Positions 1 through 9,900 of a DNA stretch of 64,000 nt are shown in pieces (positions within the stretch are counted from its first letter, which is position 1; each line of letters opens with the position of its first letter). The stretch covers positions 1-64,000 of the forward strand of contig JASAND010013110.1 of the NCBI GenBank assembly GCA_030248195.1. Direction: 5' to 3'. This stretch comes from Trissonchulus latispiculum (lineage: Eukaryota; Nematoda; Enoplea; Enoplida; Ironidae). Made by a program: the position numbers and the translations under genes. The notes beneath the pieces were generated by a model. The model saw only the letters and a program-made list of their open reading frames with translations, was not told the DNA's origin and searched no databases.

Positions 1-167
1 TGGAAGCTGCCAGATCACAGTTCCCTAGGGATTGGGGTTTCCGTCGGGGATATGACCTTTCGCGAGCGCGAAACAATGCCAGAACCGCTGCCATAAATCA
101 TCGTGGTGGTCTAATGTCGGTTTAGCGGGATGCGACCTGTGGTGGAAACGAGAGCCGATGCGGGTAA

Positions 168-1067
168 TACTTCTGCTGCTGTTCACTCTACTACGGCTGG
201 AACTGTTTCTGCCCTGCATTCCGTGGGCAGAACTGTGGATCTGATCAACAGGAGGCCTCCATCTCGCCACTTCTGCTGCTGCTGCTGCTACTGCAGGGGC
301 TGGTCGAAGGACCACGGTCCTTCCCAGCCGGCCTCTGCAGCAGGCGTCCCCAGGTCCCTTTCCAGCCATACCGACCGCCCAATGGCGACCCGGGAGCTGA
401 TTGTCTCTCCAGAGCTGAGTACACCCGGCTTAGCGAGAGGCCAATTTGCAATAAATCACAGTCAGCAGGGAAACTGAATCTGAATTTTGGACGCTCTGTT
501 CTTAAATATAAATGTACGTATGTTTACGAACCTAGTAATTTGAAGTGTTATTTCTCGAATGTCAATGGTATACTTAGTCAGAAGTTTGAGCTTTTTAAAC
601 TTTTAAGTTCTAAAAAATTCGATGTTCTTAGCTTAGTTGAAACAAAGATAGATGAACAAATAGATGACGTTTGTTTGTTATCAGGGTCAAACTACTACAT
701 CATTAGAAAAGACAGAAACAAGCATGGAGGAGGTGTTTGTATTTTACTACGCAATGAAATTAATTACACCATTCCCGCTTTGAGTTCTAGATTGCACTCA
801 GAAATGATTGTTGTTGATGTTGTTTTTAGAAATGTGCGTGTTAGACTTGTTTGTGTATACAGACCCCCCAATGATCAAAATGCACTTGATCTAGTGATAC
901 AGGATTTACGTTTAGCTTGTTCCGCCAGGAATAATTCAAAACTGATTATTTGTGGGGATTTTAATCTTCCGAAAATTAATTGGGAACTACTAACCGGACA
1001 AAGTCAGAAGGATTGGGATTTTTTTGAATTGTCTTGCAGAGTTGCATTTAACTCAGCACATTCTTAG
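168..1067 (+). pseudogene. LINE endonuclease part (frame 1 of 3)
   Basis: The frame is open from 168 to the stop at 1065-1067, with no ATG at the domain start. The endonuclease/exonuclease/phosphatase fold is clear from about 543: SNVNG (metal-binding Asn), LVETK (catalytic Glu), GGGVCILLRN, VYRPPN and GDFNLP (Asp/Asn pair). The reading frame is lost after the Phe-Glu-Leu-Ser-Cys segment near 1040. The closing catalytic motif, Ser-Asp-His at about 1161-1172 (GHSDHASLNF), is still present but in another frame, so the domain is interrupted by at least two indels. The stretch 168-540 may be a remnant of an upstream ORF; I do not recognise a domain there. Confidence 0.8.
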
Positions 1068-1188
1068 TCCCACTCGTTTTACCCCCCAAATATATTAGAC
1101 TTACTAATAACGTACCCTGTTGATTTTGTGGATAATGTTGAAGTATCTTGTCCACTAGGTCATTCGGATCATGCTTCCTTAAATTTTT

Positions 1189-1854
1189 GTGCTTCAGTCT
1201 CTATGCAAGAAAAAGATAAGTCTTTTTCGTAACTATTTCGCTATGGATAAAATTGCAATTCATCAGATTTTATGTTCTGTTGACTGGCACTCTCTTTTGT
1301 GGTTTGGTTTCGATGGTTCTACTAACCCAGTTGAAGTGTTTTGGAATAACTTCTGTGTATTTGTACATGATATTATTGAAAAATATGTACCAGTTGTTAA
1401 ATGTAAATCTTATAATTTAATGTGGCCGGTTACACTGAAACGCTTAGAGAATCGCAGAAATGCTGCTTTTAAAACTTGGACGCGAAATATGGATTTTAAT
1501 GCAAAACAAGAATATGTTGCACTAACCGATATTTTTAATAGAGAATTAAAATCTTTTTTACGGAATCATGAAATCTCTCTTGCTCATAACCCAAACAACA
1601 AGAAATTTTTTAAATATGCAAACCAAAACTTAAAAACGAAGTCTGGTATTCCAACCCTTCAATCACAAGATGGTTCGGAAGCATATACGGACTCTGAAAA
1701 ATGTAACGTCCTGAATAATTTTTTCTCCTCTGTTTACACCGATGATAATGGAATTATACCTGAAGTGAATCATGTATGTCAGTTTACTTGTGATATGATT
1801 ATGTTTGATGTGCTAGATATCTATGAGGTTTGTGTAAGCTTAAGCCTACACTAG
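1189..1854 (+). pseudogene. LINE linker between endonuclease and RT (frame 2 of 3)
   Basis: This 221-codon frame continues the retrotransposon polyprotein after the endonuclease. It has the usual features of the region before the RT in CR1/Jockey elements: a basic stretch with Arg-Arg-Asn-Ala-Ala-Phe-Lys-Thr-Trp, and a segment (SEKCNVLNNFFSSVY) that in these elements lies just before the thumb/RT entry. It ends at 1852-1854, where a frameshift moves the polyprotein into the RT frame starting in the overlap at about 1830. It is not a separate gene. Confidence 0.75.
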
Positions 1855-3329
1855 TGAGTGGGCCTGAGGATATTCCATATATATTTTATAAAACATTTGC
1901 TGCTGAATTAGCTTTTCCTATATACCTGATTACAGACTTTTGTTATTTTACGGGTACCATTCCACAGGGCTGGAAAGATGCCAACATTACTGCGATCTAT
2001 AAAAATAAAGGATCAAAAGCTTCTGTTGATAATTACCGCGATATTTCTTTAACCAGTGGTGCCGCACGGCCTTTGGATTGTTTGATAAATAGGAATGTTA
2101 TGAAGCATTGTGTAAATAGAAATATAATCGCATCAAATCAACATGGTTTCCTAAAGGGCAGATCAACTGTTACTAACCTATTGAATTGTACTAATAATTG
2201 GATAAAATCTATGGATTCTAAATTGCTTCTAGATATTGTATACATTGATCTGAAAAAAGCTTTCAACTCTCTCTCAATTCCAAAACTACTACATAGACTT
2301 GAGTCTTATGGGTTTTCTGGGAAATTTTTAAACCTTATATCTGCTTTTGTCTCTGGAAGGCGACAAAGAGTTCGTTTAAATGAATCTTTTTCAAACTGGA
2401 GTACTGTAGTTAGCGGTGTCCCTCAAGGTTCAGTATGTGGTCCGACATTATTTTTGGTTTTTATTAATGAGTTTCTTTTCCTTAACAATAATGATTGTTG
2501 TTGTGCTTATGCGGATGATATAAAAATGTTTGTCTCTGGTATTGATCGACAAAACGTTCTACAGAATTTGCTAAATAGTTTCGAGAAATGGGTGTCTGAT
2601 TGGCAGTTAACCGTATCGATCCCAAAAACTGTTATTTTGCATGTCGGTCGTAATAATCCGAAATTTAATTACAGTTATGCAAGTGAAGTGCTCGTGGGCG
2701 TTGAAGGGTACACGGATCTTGGAGTTTGGATGGTAAATAATCTAAAATTCTCAACCCATATCGCTAAAATGTGTAACAAAGCAAGATCGGTTTTATCTCT
2801 AATTTTTCGCAATTTTGTATCTGATGATACTGCGGTGAGAGTTAAATTGTACAAAGCCTACGTTCTACCGATATTGTTTTACGCTTCTGAAATTTGGAAT
2901 CCATGGCTTATAAAAGATATAAAGGAAATCGAAAAAGTGCAAATTACTTTCTGTTCTTCTTTTATTTATTTAAACCAGTACAATTATAAAACTCAGTGTG
3001 AACTGCTTGGTCTCACCACTTTAGAGCTCGAACGCATGTTTGTGGATTTGGTATTATTATATAAGATAATTTTCGGATATACTGTTATCGCTCCTTCTGA
3101 GCTTTTTGTCTTTGCTTCCATACCTTACGAAAGTCGGGGTCATTTGCTTAAACTAAAATGCCCAAAGTTTTCTACTGATTTATTAAAATTTTCCTTTGCC
3201 TGTCGAGTAATAGGTCCCTGGAATGCATTACCTGAACGCATTATTCTTAGCAAAAATGTCCTTGATTTTAAAGAAGGATTGAAAAGCTGTAAAAGCATAC
3301 TGTGCAAGTATCTACGTGTTTATAAGTAA
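1830..3329 (+). pseudogene. LINE reverse transcriptase (frame 3 of 3)
   Basis: An uninterrupted 499-codon frame for the RT and C-terminal region of the element. Motifs in order: a fingers region with WKDANITAIYKNKG, NQHGFLKGRSTV, motif A (YIDLKKAFNSLS), motif B (GVPQGSVCGPTLF) and motif C AYADD at about 2505-2519. The C-terminal part keeps the conserved F..R..GPWNALP signature of CR1/Jockey elements. No RNase H domain is visible. The RT could be intact as a protein segment, but the upstream frameshifts cut it off from the endonuclease. Confidence 0.9.
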
Positions 3330-3443
3330 AATATATGTATGCATTTGTATTTCTGTCTGCATCTCTGGTACATATATATTATATACTTGAATAAATTGTG
3401 AATCTGCGTTGTCTTTTCCGTTGCTTATAACTTTGGAAATAAA

Positions 3444-3467
3444 ATTCTTGTATTCTTGTATTCTTGT
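3444..3467 (+). repeat. (ATTCTTGT)3 retrotransposon tail
   Basis: Three perfect 8-bp copies at 3444-3451, 3452-3459 and 3460-3467 follow the 3' UTR of the LINE. Short tandem 8-mers in place of poly(A) are characteristic of the CR1 group. The satellite array starts three bases later. Confidence 0.85.
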
Positions 3468-3470
3468 ACA

Positions 3471-4490
3471 GTGGGTCCGGTGTGGGTCAAAAATGAAAGT
3501 CTTCAAAAGTGGTCAAGTTTGGTATCAAATGAAAGCCCTTGGCGAGGCGATCAACTTTTGTCATTATGCTACCCACAAAAAGTGGCCCCATCGACCTGTG
3601 GGTGGGTGCCCCACCCACAGTGGGTCCGGTGTGGGTCAAAAATGAAAGTCTTCAAAAGTGGTCAAGCTTGGTGTCAAATGAAAGCCCTTGGCGAGGCGAT
3701 CAACTTTTGTCATTATGCTACCCACAAAAAGTGGCCCCATCGACCTGTGGGTGGGTGCCCCACCCACAGTGGGTCCGGTGTGGGTCAAAAATGAAAGTCT
3801 TCAAAAGTGGTCAAGTTTGGTATCAAATGAAATCCCTTGGCGAGGCGATCAACTTTTGTCATTATGCCACCCACAAAAAGTGGCCCCGCCGAGCTGTGGG
3901 TGGGTGCCCCACCCACAGTGGGTCCGGTGTGGGTCAAAAATGAAAGTCTTCAAAAGTGATCAAGTTTGGTGTCAAATGAAAGCCCTTGGCGAGGCGATCA
4001 ACTTTTGTCATTATGCCACCCACAAAAAGTGGCCCCATCGACCTGTGGGTGGGTGCCCCACCCACAGTGGGTCCGGTGTGGGTCAAAATGAAAGTCTTCA
4101 AAAGTGGTCAAGTTTGGTATCAAATGAAAGCCCTTGGCGAGGCGATCAACTTTTGTCATTATGCCACCCACAAAAAGTGGCCCCACCGACCTGTGCGTGG
4201 GTGCCCCACCCACAGTGGGTCCGGTGTGGGTCAAAAATGAAAGTCTTCAAAAGTGTTCAAGTTTGGTATCAAATGAAAGCCCTTGGCGAGGCGATCAACT
4301 TTTGTCATTATGCCACCCACAAAAAGTGGCCCCACCGAGCTGTGGGTGGGTGCCCCACCCACAGTGGGTCCGGTGTGGGTCAAAAATGAAAGTCTTCAAA
4401 AGTGGTCAAGTTTGGTATCAAATGAAAGCCCTTGGCGAGGCGATCAACTTTTGTCATTATACCACCCACAGAAAATGGCCCCAGCGGCCT
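3471..4490 (+). repeat. 149-bp tandem satellite array, 7 units
   Basis: Units begin with GTGGGTCCGG at 3471, 3620, 3769, 3918, 4067, 4215 and 4364, spaced by 149 bp except for one 148-bp unit. They are highly similar to each other and contain two GTGGG/CCCAC-rich blocks. Because 149 is not a multiple of 3, the long overlapping ORFs here cycle through frames with the repeat and are not genes. A diverged 147-bp array in inverse orientation lies at 14261-14675. A partial unit reappears at about 23996-24055. Confidence 0.95.
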
Positions 4491-4684
4491 GCGTTTTGAT
4501 CGGGAGCATATATAGTAAATCGACTACGCTCGTTTCAATGGGCATATCGCCGAAACCGACGGAAGTGACCACTGGTCACTACAGCCTATGGGGCCTATTG
4601 ACCGCTGGTCAAACGGCCCAAAACTGCGTTTTTCGGCGTTTTGGTAGGGGGCATATATTGTAAATCAACTACGCTCGTTGAGCA
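4491..4684 (+). repeat. 145-bp-type satellite units, about 1.3 copies
   Basis: The text around CATATATAGTAAATCGACTA and the TGACCACTGGTCA palindrome matches the 145-bp units of the array at 22878-23995. Here only one full and one partial unit follow the 149-bp array. Confidence 0.8.
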
Positions 4685-5205
4685 TGGCACTGTTCAAGCT
4701 CCTTGTATCCATTGCCGCATTGCTGGAAAGGGATCCTTTAAAATGACAGAAGGACAAGAAATAAAAATGCTCCTCTGGAGCATGAAAAAGTTGGTTAGTA
4801 TGAAGCGTAAAATGCGCTGGTTAGTATGAAGCACTTATCGAAGAAAACGTTTGCTAAAATAAAAGTTCGAATAAAGCTCGAGCACATACCGTAGCTGTAG
4901 GTTATTTATGAACTATAAACCAAATGTATCGTGGATATGCATAATAATTTACATTTACAAACCGCGAATATGGGTTGTTCGGCGAAGCTGTGCCCATATT
5001 AATTCGCTCACAACCTAGTCCTCTTCTATTTTTTAACCTAGCCCCATATTAAGCATTTTAAAGACTAGTCCTCTCTTGATTTTGCAACCTCACCATCACC
5101 CATATTACTTTTTCATGCTCCAGAGGAGCATTTTTATTTCTTGTATAGGCTTTTTTGCAAATTCAATCAGTCATTTTTTTAAAATGACCCTTTTCAGCCA
5201 AATTT
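4685..5205. mobile_element. Foldback/MITE-like element, copy 1
   Basis: The core inverted repeat starts ACAAGAAATAAAAATGCTCC at 4754 and ends with its complement at 5144. The left arm is truncated to about 37 bp and the right arm is about 180 bp long. Each tip carries a small hairpin (ATGCTCC..GGAGCAT). The 70 bp to the left (GCACTGTTCAAGCTCC.. to ..AATGACAGAAGG, 4685-4753) is shared with copy 2 at 24067-24137. A diverged inverted version of it occurs at about 5165-5200, so the mobile unit may be wider than the core. No coding capacity. Confidence 0.7.
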
Positions 5206-5441
5206 AGTTATATAACTTTTTGGGTCGGGTCTAAAAATCGTAGCCAGAAGTTGGGAGAGGATATGGATAATTAAGTCAGTAAAATAATCTGGGTAGAGTA
5301 ATAAGAACGGAGTATGGGGCCAGAGCCAGGGGGCACCCTCCCCAACCCTAATAGGAACTATAGAGAAAACCCCAACCAAAGTGGCAGATTTTCGAGCCTC
5401 CTAGGTTTTCAAATTTTGCTTTGGCCGCCCAAACAGAGGAC
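5206..5441. other. Intergenic, nothing recognised
   Basis: Short low-complexity spacer between the foldback element and the hAT-type MITE. The small minus-strand ORFs here have no codon or domain support. Confidence 0.5.
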
Positions 5442-6258
5442 TTGTGATGGGCACTGGATATCCGGATAATTCTTATATCCGGGTAATATCCGATTTGAGA
5501 AAAATATCCGGATATTCGTGTATATATATACATTTCAGACAAAGCCAGGGTTGGGCGAGACCGAGAACGAGACCGAGACCAGGGTACCGAGACCGAGACT
5601 GGCCAAGTCTCGGCTTTTGAGCGAGACCGAGACCGAGACTGGCAATTTCAAGCACAAATTTAATTTCTTCCAGTTTTTGAGGCTTAGGAACAGTATTAGG
5701 GGCTTTAACACATGAACGTACGGTTTCCGCACCTTGTCAGTTAATTTTCGTTACATTAATTTAAAATTTTCGCTGAAATTTGATGTTTTCAAAAAATTTT
5801 TGGTCTCGGTACGAGACCGAGACTTTTGGTTGAGCGAGACCGAGACCGAGACTGGCCAAGTCTCGGCTTTTGGGCGAGACCGAGACTCCCAACCCTGGAC
5901 AAAGCAATGAAAAATTATCAAATTTTCGATAAAAATTCCAAAAAATTCAAAATACAGGCCTCATACGTACTCTTCCTACTTTTCCTACTTTTTTGATTTT
6001 GGGTAGTATGAGGCCTGAAAATATATTTCAAAAATTTGTCTGAAAATATTTCTGAATCCATGGTTGTTGCTTGGTTGCATGTTAGGAATTCACAGCGTAC
6101 CGAAAAGTTGACAGAAAAATTGAAAATTTAACGGAAAATCGAAAATTTTTCTTGAACTTAAGTTTTGCATAGGCGGATAACCGGATATCCGGATATTTGT
6201 TAACACAATATAGGCGGATATCCGGATATGAAAAATATATATCCGGTGCCCATCACTA
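5442..6258. mobile_element. hAT-type MITE (outer element) with GGATATCC iterations
   Basis: Left end TTGTGATGGGCAC, right end GTGCCCATCACTA, an inverted pair. The element is flanked by CAGAGGAC (5434-5441) and CAGAGGAT (6259-6266), an 8-bp target duplication with one mismatch, as expected for hAT transposition. Both subterminal regions are filled with variants of the palindrome GGATATCCGGATA (about 5454-5520 and 6174-6247). No transposase is encoded. A second MITE is inserted inside at 5546-5897. Confidence 0.85.
5546..5897. mobile_element. Nested hAT-type MITE with GAGACC iterations
   Basis: The termini CAGGGTTGGG and CCCAACCCTG are flanked by a perfect 8-bp duplication, GACAAAGC, at 5538-5545 and 5898-5905. 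The interior consists largely of (GAGACC)n / (GGTCTC)n runs around a short AT-rich centre. It interrupts the MITE at 5442-6258, so it inserted later. The short 'GETENETETRVPRP' type ORFs are products of the hexamer repeat, not genes. Confidence 0.92.
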
Positions 6259-6266
6259 CAGAGGAT

Positions 6267-6968
6267 ACAACGATAAAACGAAATTTTAGGGCTCTGGCAA
6301 TTTTTGAGGAATGAAAATATATGTAAGGTTGGGCCTCTGGCCATTACCGTGGAAATAAAATTTTCCAGCTGCGGTTTGTTACGTACTAATCCTGTAGGTG
6401 GATGATTTTTTCAAATTTTCGGGGCGATTTTTTGTTAAACTTGCTATAAATGGAAGTTACCAAATGCAACCAGTGTGCAATAAAGAGCCTATTTCATTCA
6501 AAATGCGTTTTCAGGGACAGCAGCCGAGCACAGTCTCAGCTAGGCTTTATTCTAATGTAAATTGCCCACGCAGACAGCAACAACGTTCTGCAATTTACTT
6601 ATGTTCCTATTATATATTCTTGAAATGTTACTTTCTATTCTAATATTTAGTGGTTGCGTGTAAGAAAACTAACAAATGGTGTTTAAAGTGTAAAAATGTC
6701 AAAAAGTGGTGTTGCTAAGTGTAAAAATACAAGTGATAAAAAGTGTAAAACCCTGTTAGAAGTCCGAAATTTACTTTTTTACAATTTACAACCCTAGTCC
6801 TTACCAACTCTTTTTTCCACCCTTGTTTTTTTTCTCCAGCTACACCTGCGGCAAGCAGAAGTGTGTCTATTACGCACCGTATCGCTTGTTATTCCTGTTT
6901 TAACTTTTGCTAATGCTAACATGCATGTAATATATTTAGGCTTTGTTCAAATATATACATATATACTT
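6267..6968. other. Spacer and presumed 5' region of top2
   Basis: AT-rich sequence with no gene. A strong acceptor (TTTTTTTCTCCAG ending at 6840) lies about 128 bases before the topoisomerase II ATG; it could be a trans-splice (spliced leader) site or the end of a 5' UTR intron. This is inferred from the pyrimidine tract only. Confidence 0.4.
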
Positions 6969-9900
6969 ATGTCTGACAGCGAACCTGAGTCTGAGACAAG
7001 CAACAACTGGAAGGTAGGTGTCATTAACGAGTCTCTCGTGAAAGTCTCGTCTGATTTACCTTTCGTGGTCTTTCTATTTTCTTCTTCTTTCGTGTGGCCA
7101 CCGTCAGTGGCTTAGGTCTGGGTGTATGTACTGTAATTTTATCTGGCATTTCATGCTGTTTCAGCACATATTTCCGGACGCTGGTTCAAAGACAGCAGGA
7201 AAGAAAACAAAAGTGCGTGGTGTATAGACATTTTATTATGTGTCGGGGTATTCTAGGCACTTTTTCCTCGGGAGGAGGGCTTCTTGGGTCAGGGAAAAGG
7301 TGGAATGGTTTTGGGGGTGAATTTTTTGGATGATTCGTACCCCGGGCCTGATATTGGTGGTCAATTGTAGACATTTTTCAAAAATTTTCTTGTCAATTCA
7401 GATTTTTCTATAATTTTTGATATATACAAAGACAAATTGTTGTTTTCAGTTGAATCGAAGAGGAAACTTAATAAGGATTTGTAGCCATTTAACTTATTTT
7501 TGAGCTTCAAAATTCTAAGACGTCAAACATTTACAATATATGTATATACATATAATTCATCAATTTTAGCAGCGGGTCAGCACCGAAGCAGGGTCAGGGC
7601 TTGACTACCACCTGAGTGCATCCTTATTTTGTCTTCGAAATAGACATATTATTTAGTGGCCAAAAAGGCAGAAATTGAGTAACAACCTTTCGGTAAAAAG
7701 TTCTTGAACATTTGGCGTGTGTGCGAATTTTTCAAGGGAAAATATACCAAAGGTACACCCTCTGGTTTGTGGAGAAAGTCATTTCTGGGCCCCCCCTCAC
7801 CCTCAAATATAATGAGAATCTTGTCGAATTAAGGATACAATTTTCGATTGCAGCAGTCTGGTTGCTTCTTGACGCAGATCACAATAATTTTTTATACACG
7901 ATTTTTGTTTTGTTTTCATCATGCTTTTGTACGTATATTGTGACTGTGAGTGTACCCAATATATACCCATTTTAGGCTGCTGCTGGCAAGTCTGTATCGG
8001 GGAAAGCAGCTGCTAAGGGAACAGGTGCTAAGGCAACTGGTGCTGGAAAGAAAACAGCAACTGCCGCTGCAGGTGCAAAGGCGTCAACGTCGAAGGCCAA
8101 CACTTCTTCGGACAAGGAAAATGTGGACGGGGCCAATTCAGAGGATCCTTTCAGTGTCTTTGACACAATTGAGCATGCCACGGAGGGCGGCAAAAAACGA
8201 CTGTCCATTGAGAAAATCTATCAGCGACTGAGTCAGCTGGATCATGTCCTGGTCCGACCAGATACCTATATTGGCTCCGTGGAAAAGGTTACAGAGGTAG
8301 GTCACATATACATCGGTTCTTATTGATTATATAGACGGTGTGTGGTTTTTAGAAGTTCTTAGCTATCGTAGTAGTATTACAATACGTTATTATATACATC
8401 TCTCCTTATTGTCATGTGCAATGATTGGGAGGCAGCAAGGGCATATTGTCATGGTTCCATTATTATAGTTCTATCTCTAATGATAAACACTATAGCAAAA
8501 CCCAGGTATGTTTGTTGACTCAGGAAAACGGAAAACTTGTTTGGAAAGTGAAAATGGGATTAATTTGTTTGCAATAATTTAATATATACAAAATTTAACA
8601 TTACCTCATTTTTAGTGGAAATTACAGTTTGTAATATGTTTTGCAGCAAATGTGGGTTTACGACATGGATGAAAAGAAGATGGTGAATCGGCAGGTCACT
8701 TATGTTCCGGGTCTGTACAAAATCTTTGATGAAATCCTGGGTGAGTTGTGATTTACTTAATTTGCATGGTCTTTCGTACATTTTTGTCATAGTGTAAGAA
8801 GTATTATTTGCAGTTGGAATGTGGCTGAAAGAGACAGAAAGGGCCTAGAAATATTGAATTTTTAAAAAATTTTCAAAAAACACTATTCTACGTGTGACTG
8901 AGTTGTTTGCTTTTGTTTATCGACTACGTATTTGCCGATGTGATGGGGATGCGCTGGCCGCTGATGGTTGAAGTGGGAGTGATTTTTTCGGAAATTGCCT
9001 AGAAACGGCTATTTTTGGTGCTGAACAATAAATGTATCAATTTTGAGGTTTATTCTTTACGTTGAAAATGCTTGCCCCGCCAGTAAATTTATCAGAAAAT
9101 CGTTATCCTGCAAATTATAATTTTTTCTTGACACTTGACACACACGGGCGAGAATGGATAATGAATTGTATTAATAGTGAGCATCAGTTGCTTCAGTGTT
9201 GATTTCACTGCATATTTTTGTGCTTTACATTTTTAGTAAATGCCGCCGATAACAAACAGCGTGACAAGACAATGAGTATGATCAAGATTAGCATTGACAC
9301 GTACGTACATTATACTATTCTTGTATGAGTTGAATTTGGTCTTCACAATATTTGGCTTACTTCCCCCCCTTCGAGGAGCCCCCCATAAATTCGGACCTCC
9401 TTTGGCCAGATTTTACCATTTTAACCCTAACTTTTCAAAAATTGAAACTTAAAACCACCCAAATTTAATTATTTTTAGCTATTTTAAGCAGTTTTTTTAC
9501 ACAAAAAACCTAAAAATTTGCCAAAAAATACGTATGCCCTCATTTTCGGTGTGCCCCGCTATATATATCGCCCGCCCCATAAATTTTGGCCTAGCATTAT
9601 TACTCCAATGCGCAGGTATCTATTCTATCCTTTGATCATTTTTTATTTTCCCAAAATACCGGCAGATTAGCGTTTAGTTCAGTACGACTTAGGGCTAAGC
9701 TATCTTTTGCAGACAACCCTTGCTTGTTTCAGTAGTATTCAGTAGTGCTTCTCCATACATAGTGTCCTTGGCACTCGTAAATGGGGATGATTTTGTATTG
9801 CATTGACTTCATGATGATTAATTAGTTATTATAGAAGATTGGATTAATCTTTGATTTTGACATATTTTTTTGTTTCAGTGAAAAGGATCAGATCTCAGTT

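Larger units (their letters stand above)
168..3467 (+). mobile_element. Non-LTR retrotransposon, CR1/Jockey-like, degenerate
   Basis: One element reads in order: an open lead-in frame from 168 (leucine-rich, made by CTG repeats near 273-290), an apurinic-type endonuclease, a linker, a reverse transcriptase and a short 3' UTR. It ends in three perfect copies of the 8-mer ATTCTTGT (3444-3467), the kind of short 3' tail repeat known from CR1-type LINEs. Frameshifts near 1045-1190 and 1835 split the single coding region, so this copy is dead. No target duplication could be defined, because the 5' end is ill-defined and the 3' tail runs straight into the 149-bp satellite. Assignment to CR1 rather than Jockey rests on the tail and on overall look, not on a phylogeny. 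Confidence 0.85.

Noticed and set aside
25..477. Overlapping ORFs at the left edge, including one with a Cys/Ser run
   Set aside because: CTG-repeat frames; the frame continuous with the endonuclease is a different one.
3409..4663. Chain of long overlapping ORFs with repeated MARRSTFVIM-type proteins
   Set aside because: They are translations of the 149-bp satellite; the period is not a multiple of 3, so the same text appears in all frames.
5473..5732. ORFs rich in Glu-Thr-Glu-Thr or Ser-Val-Ser-Val
   Set aside because: Translations of the GAGACC hexamer repeat in a MITE.
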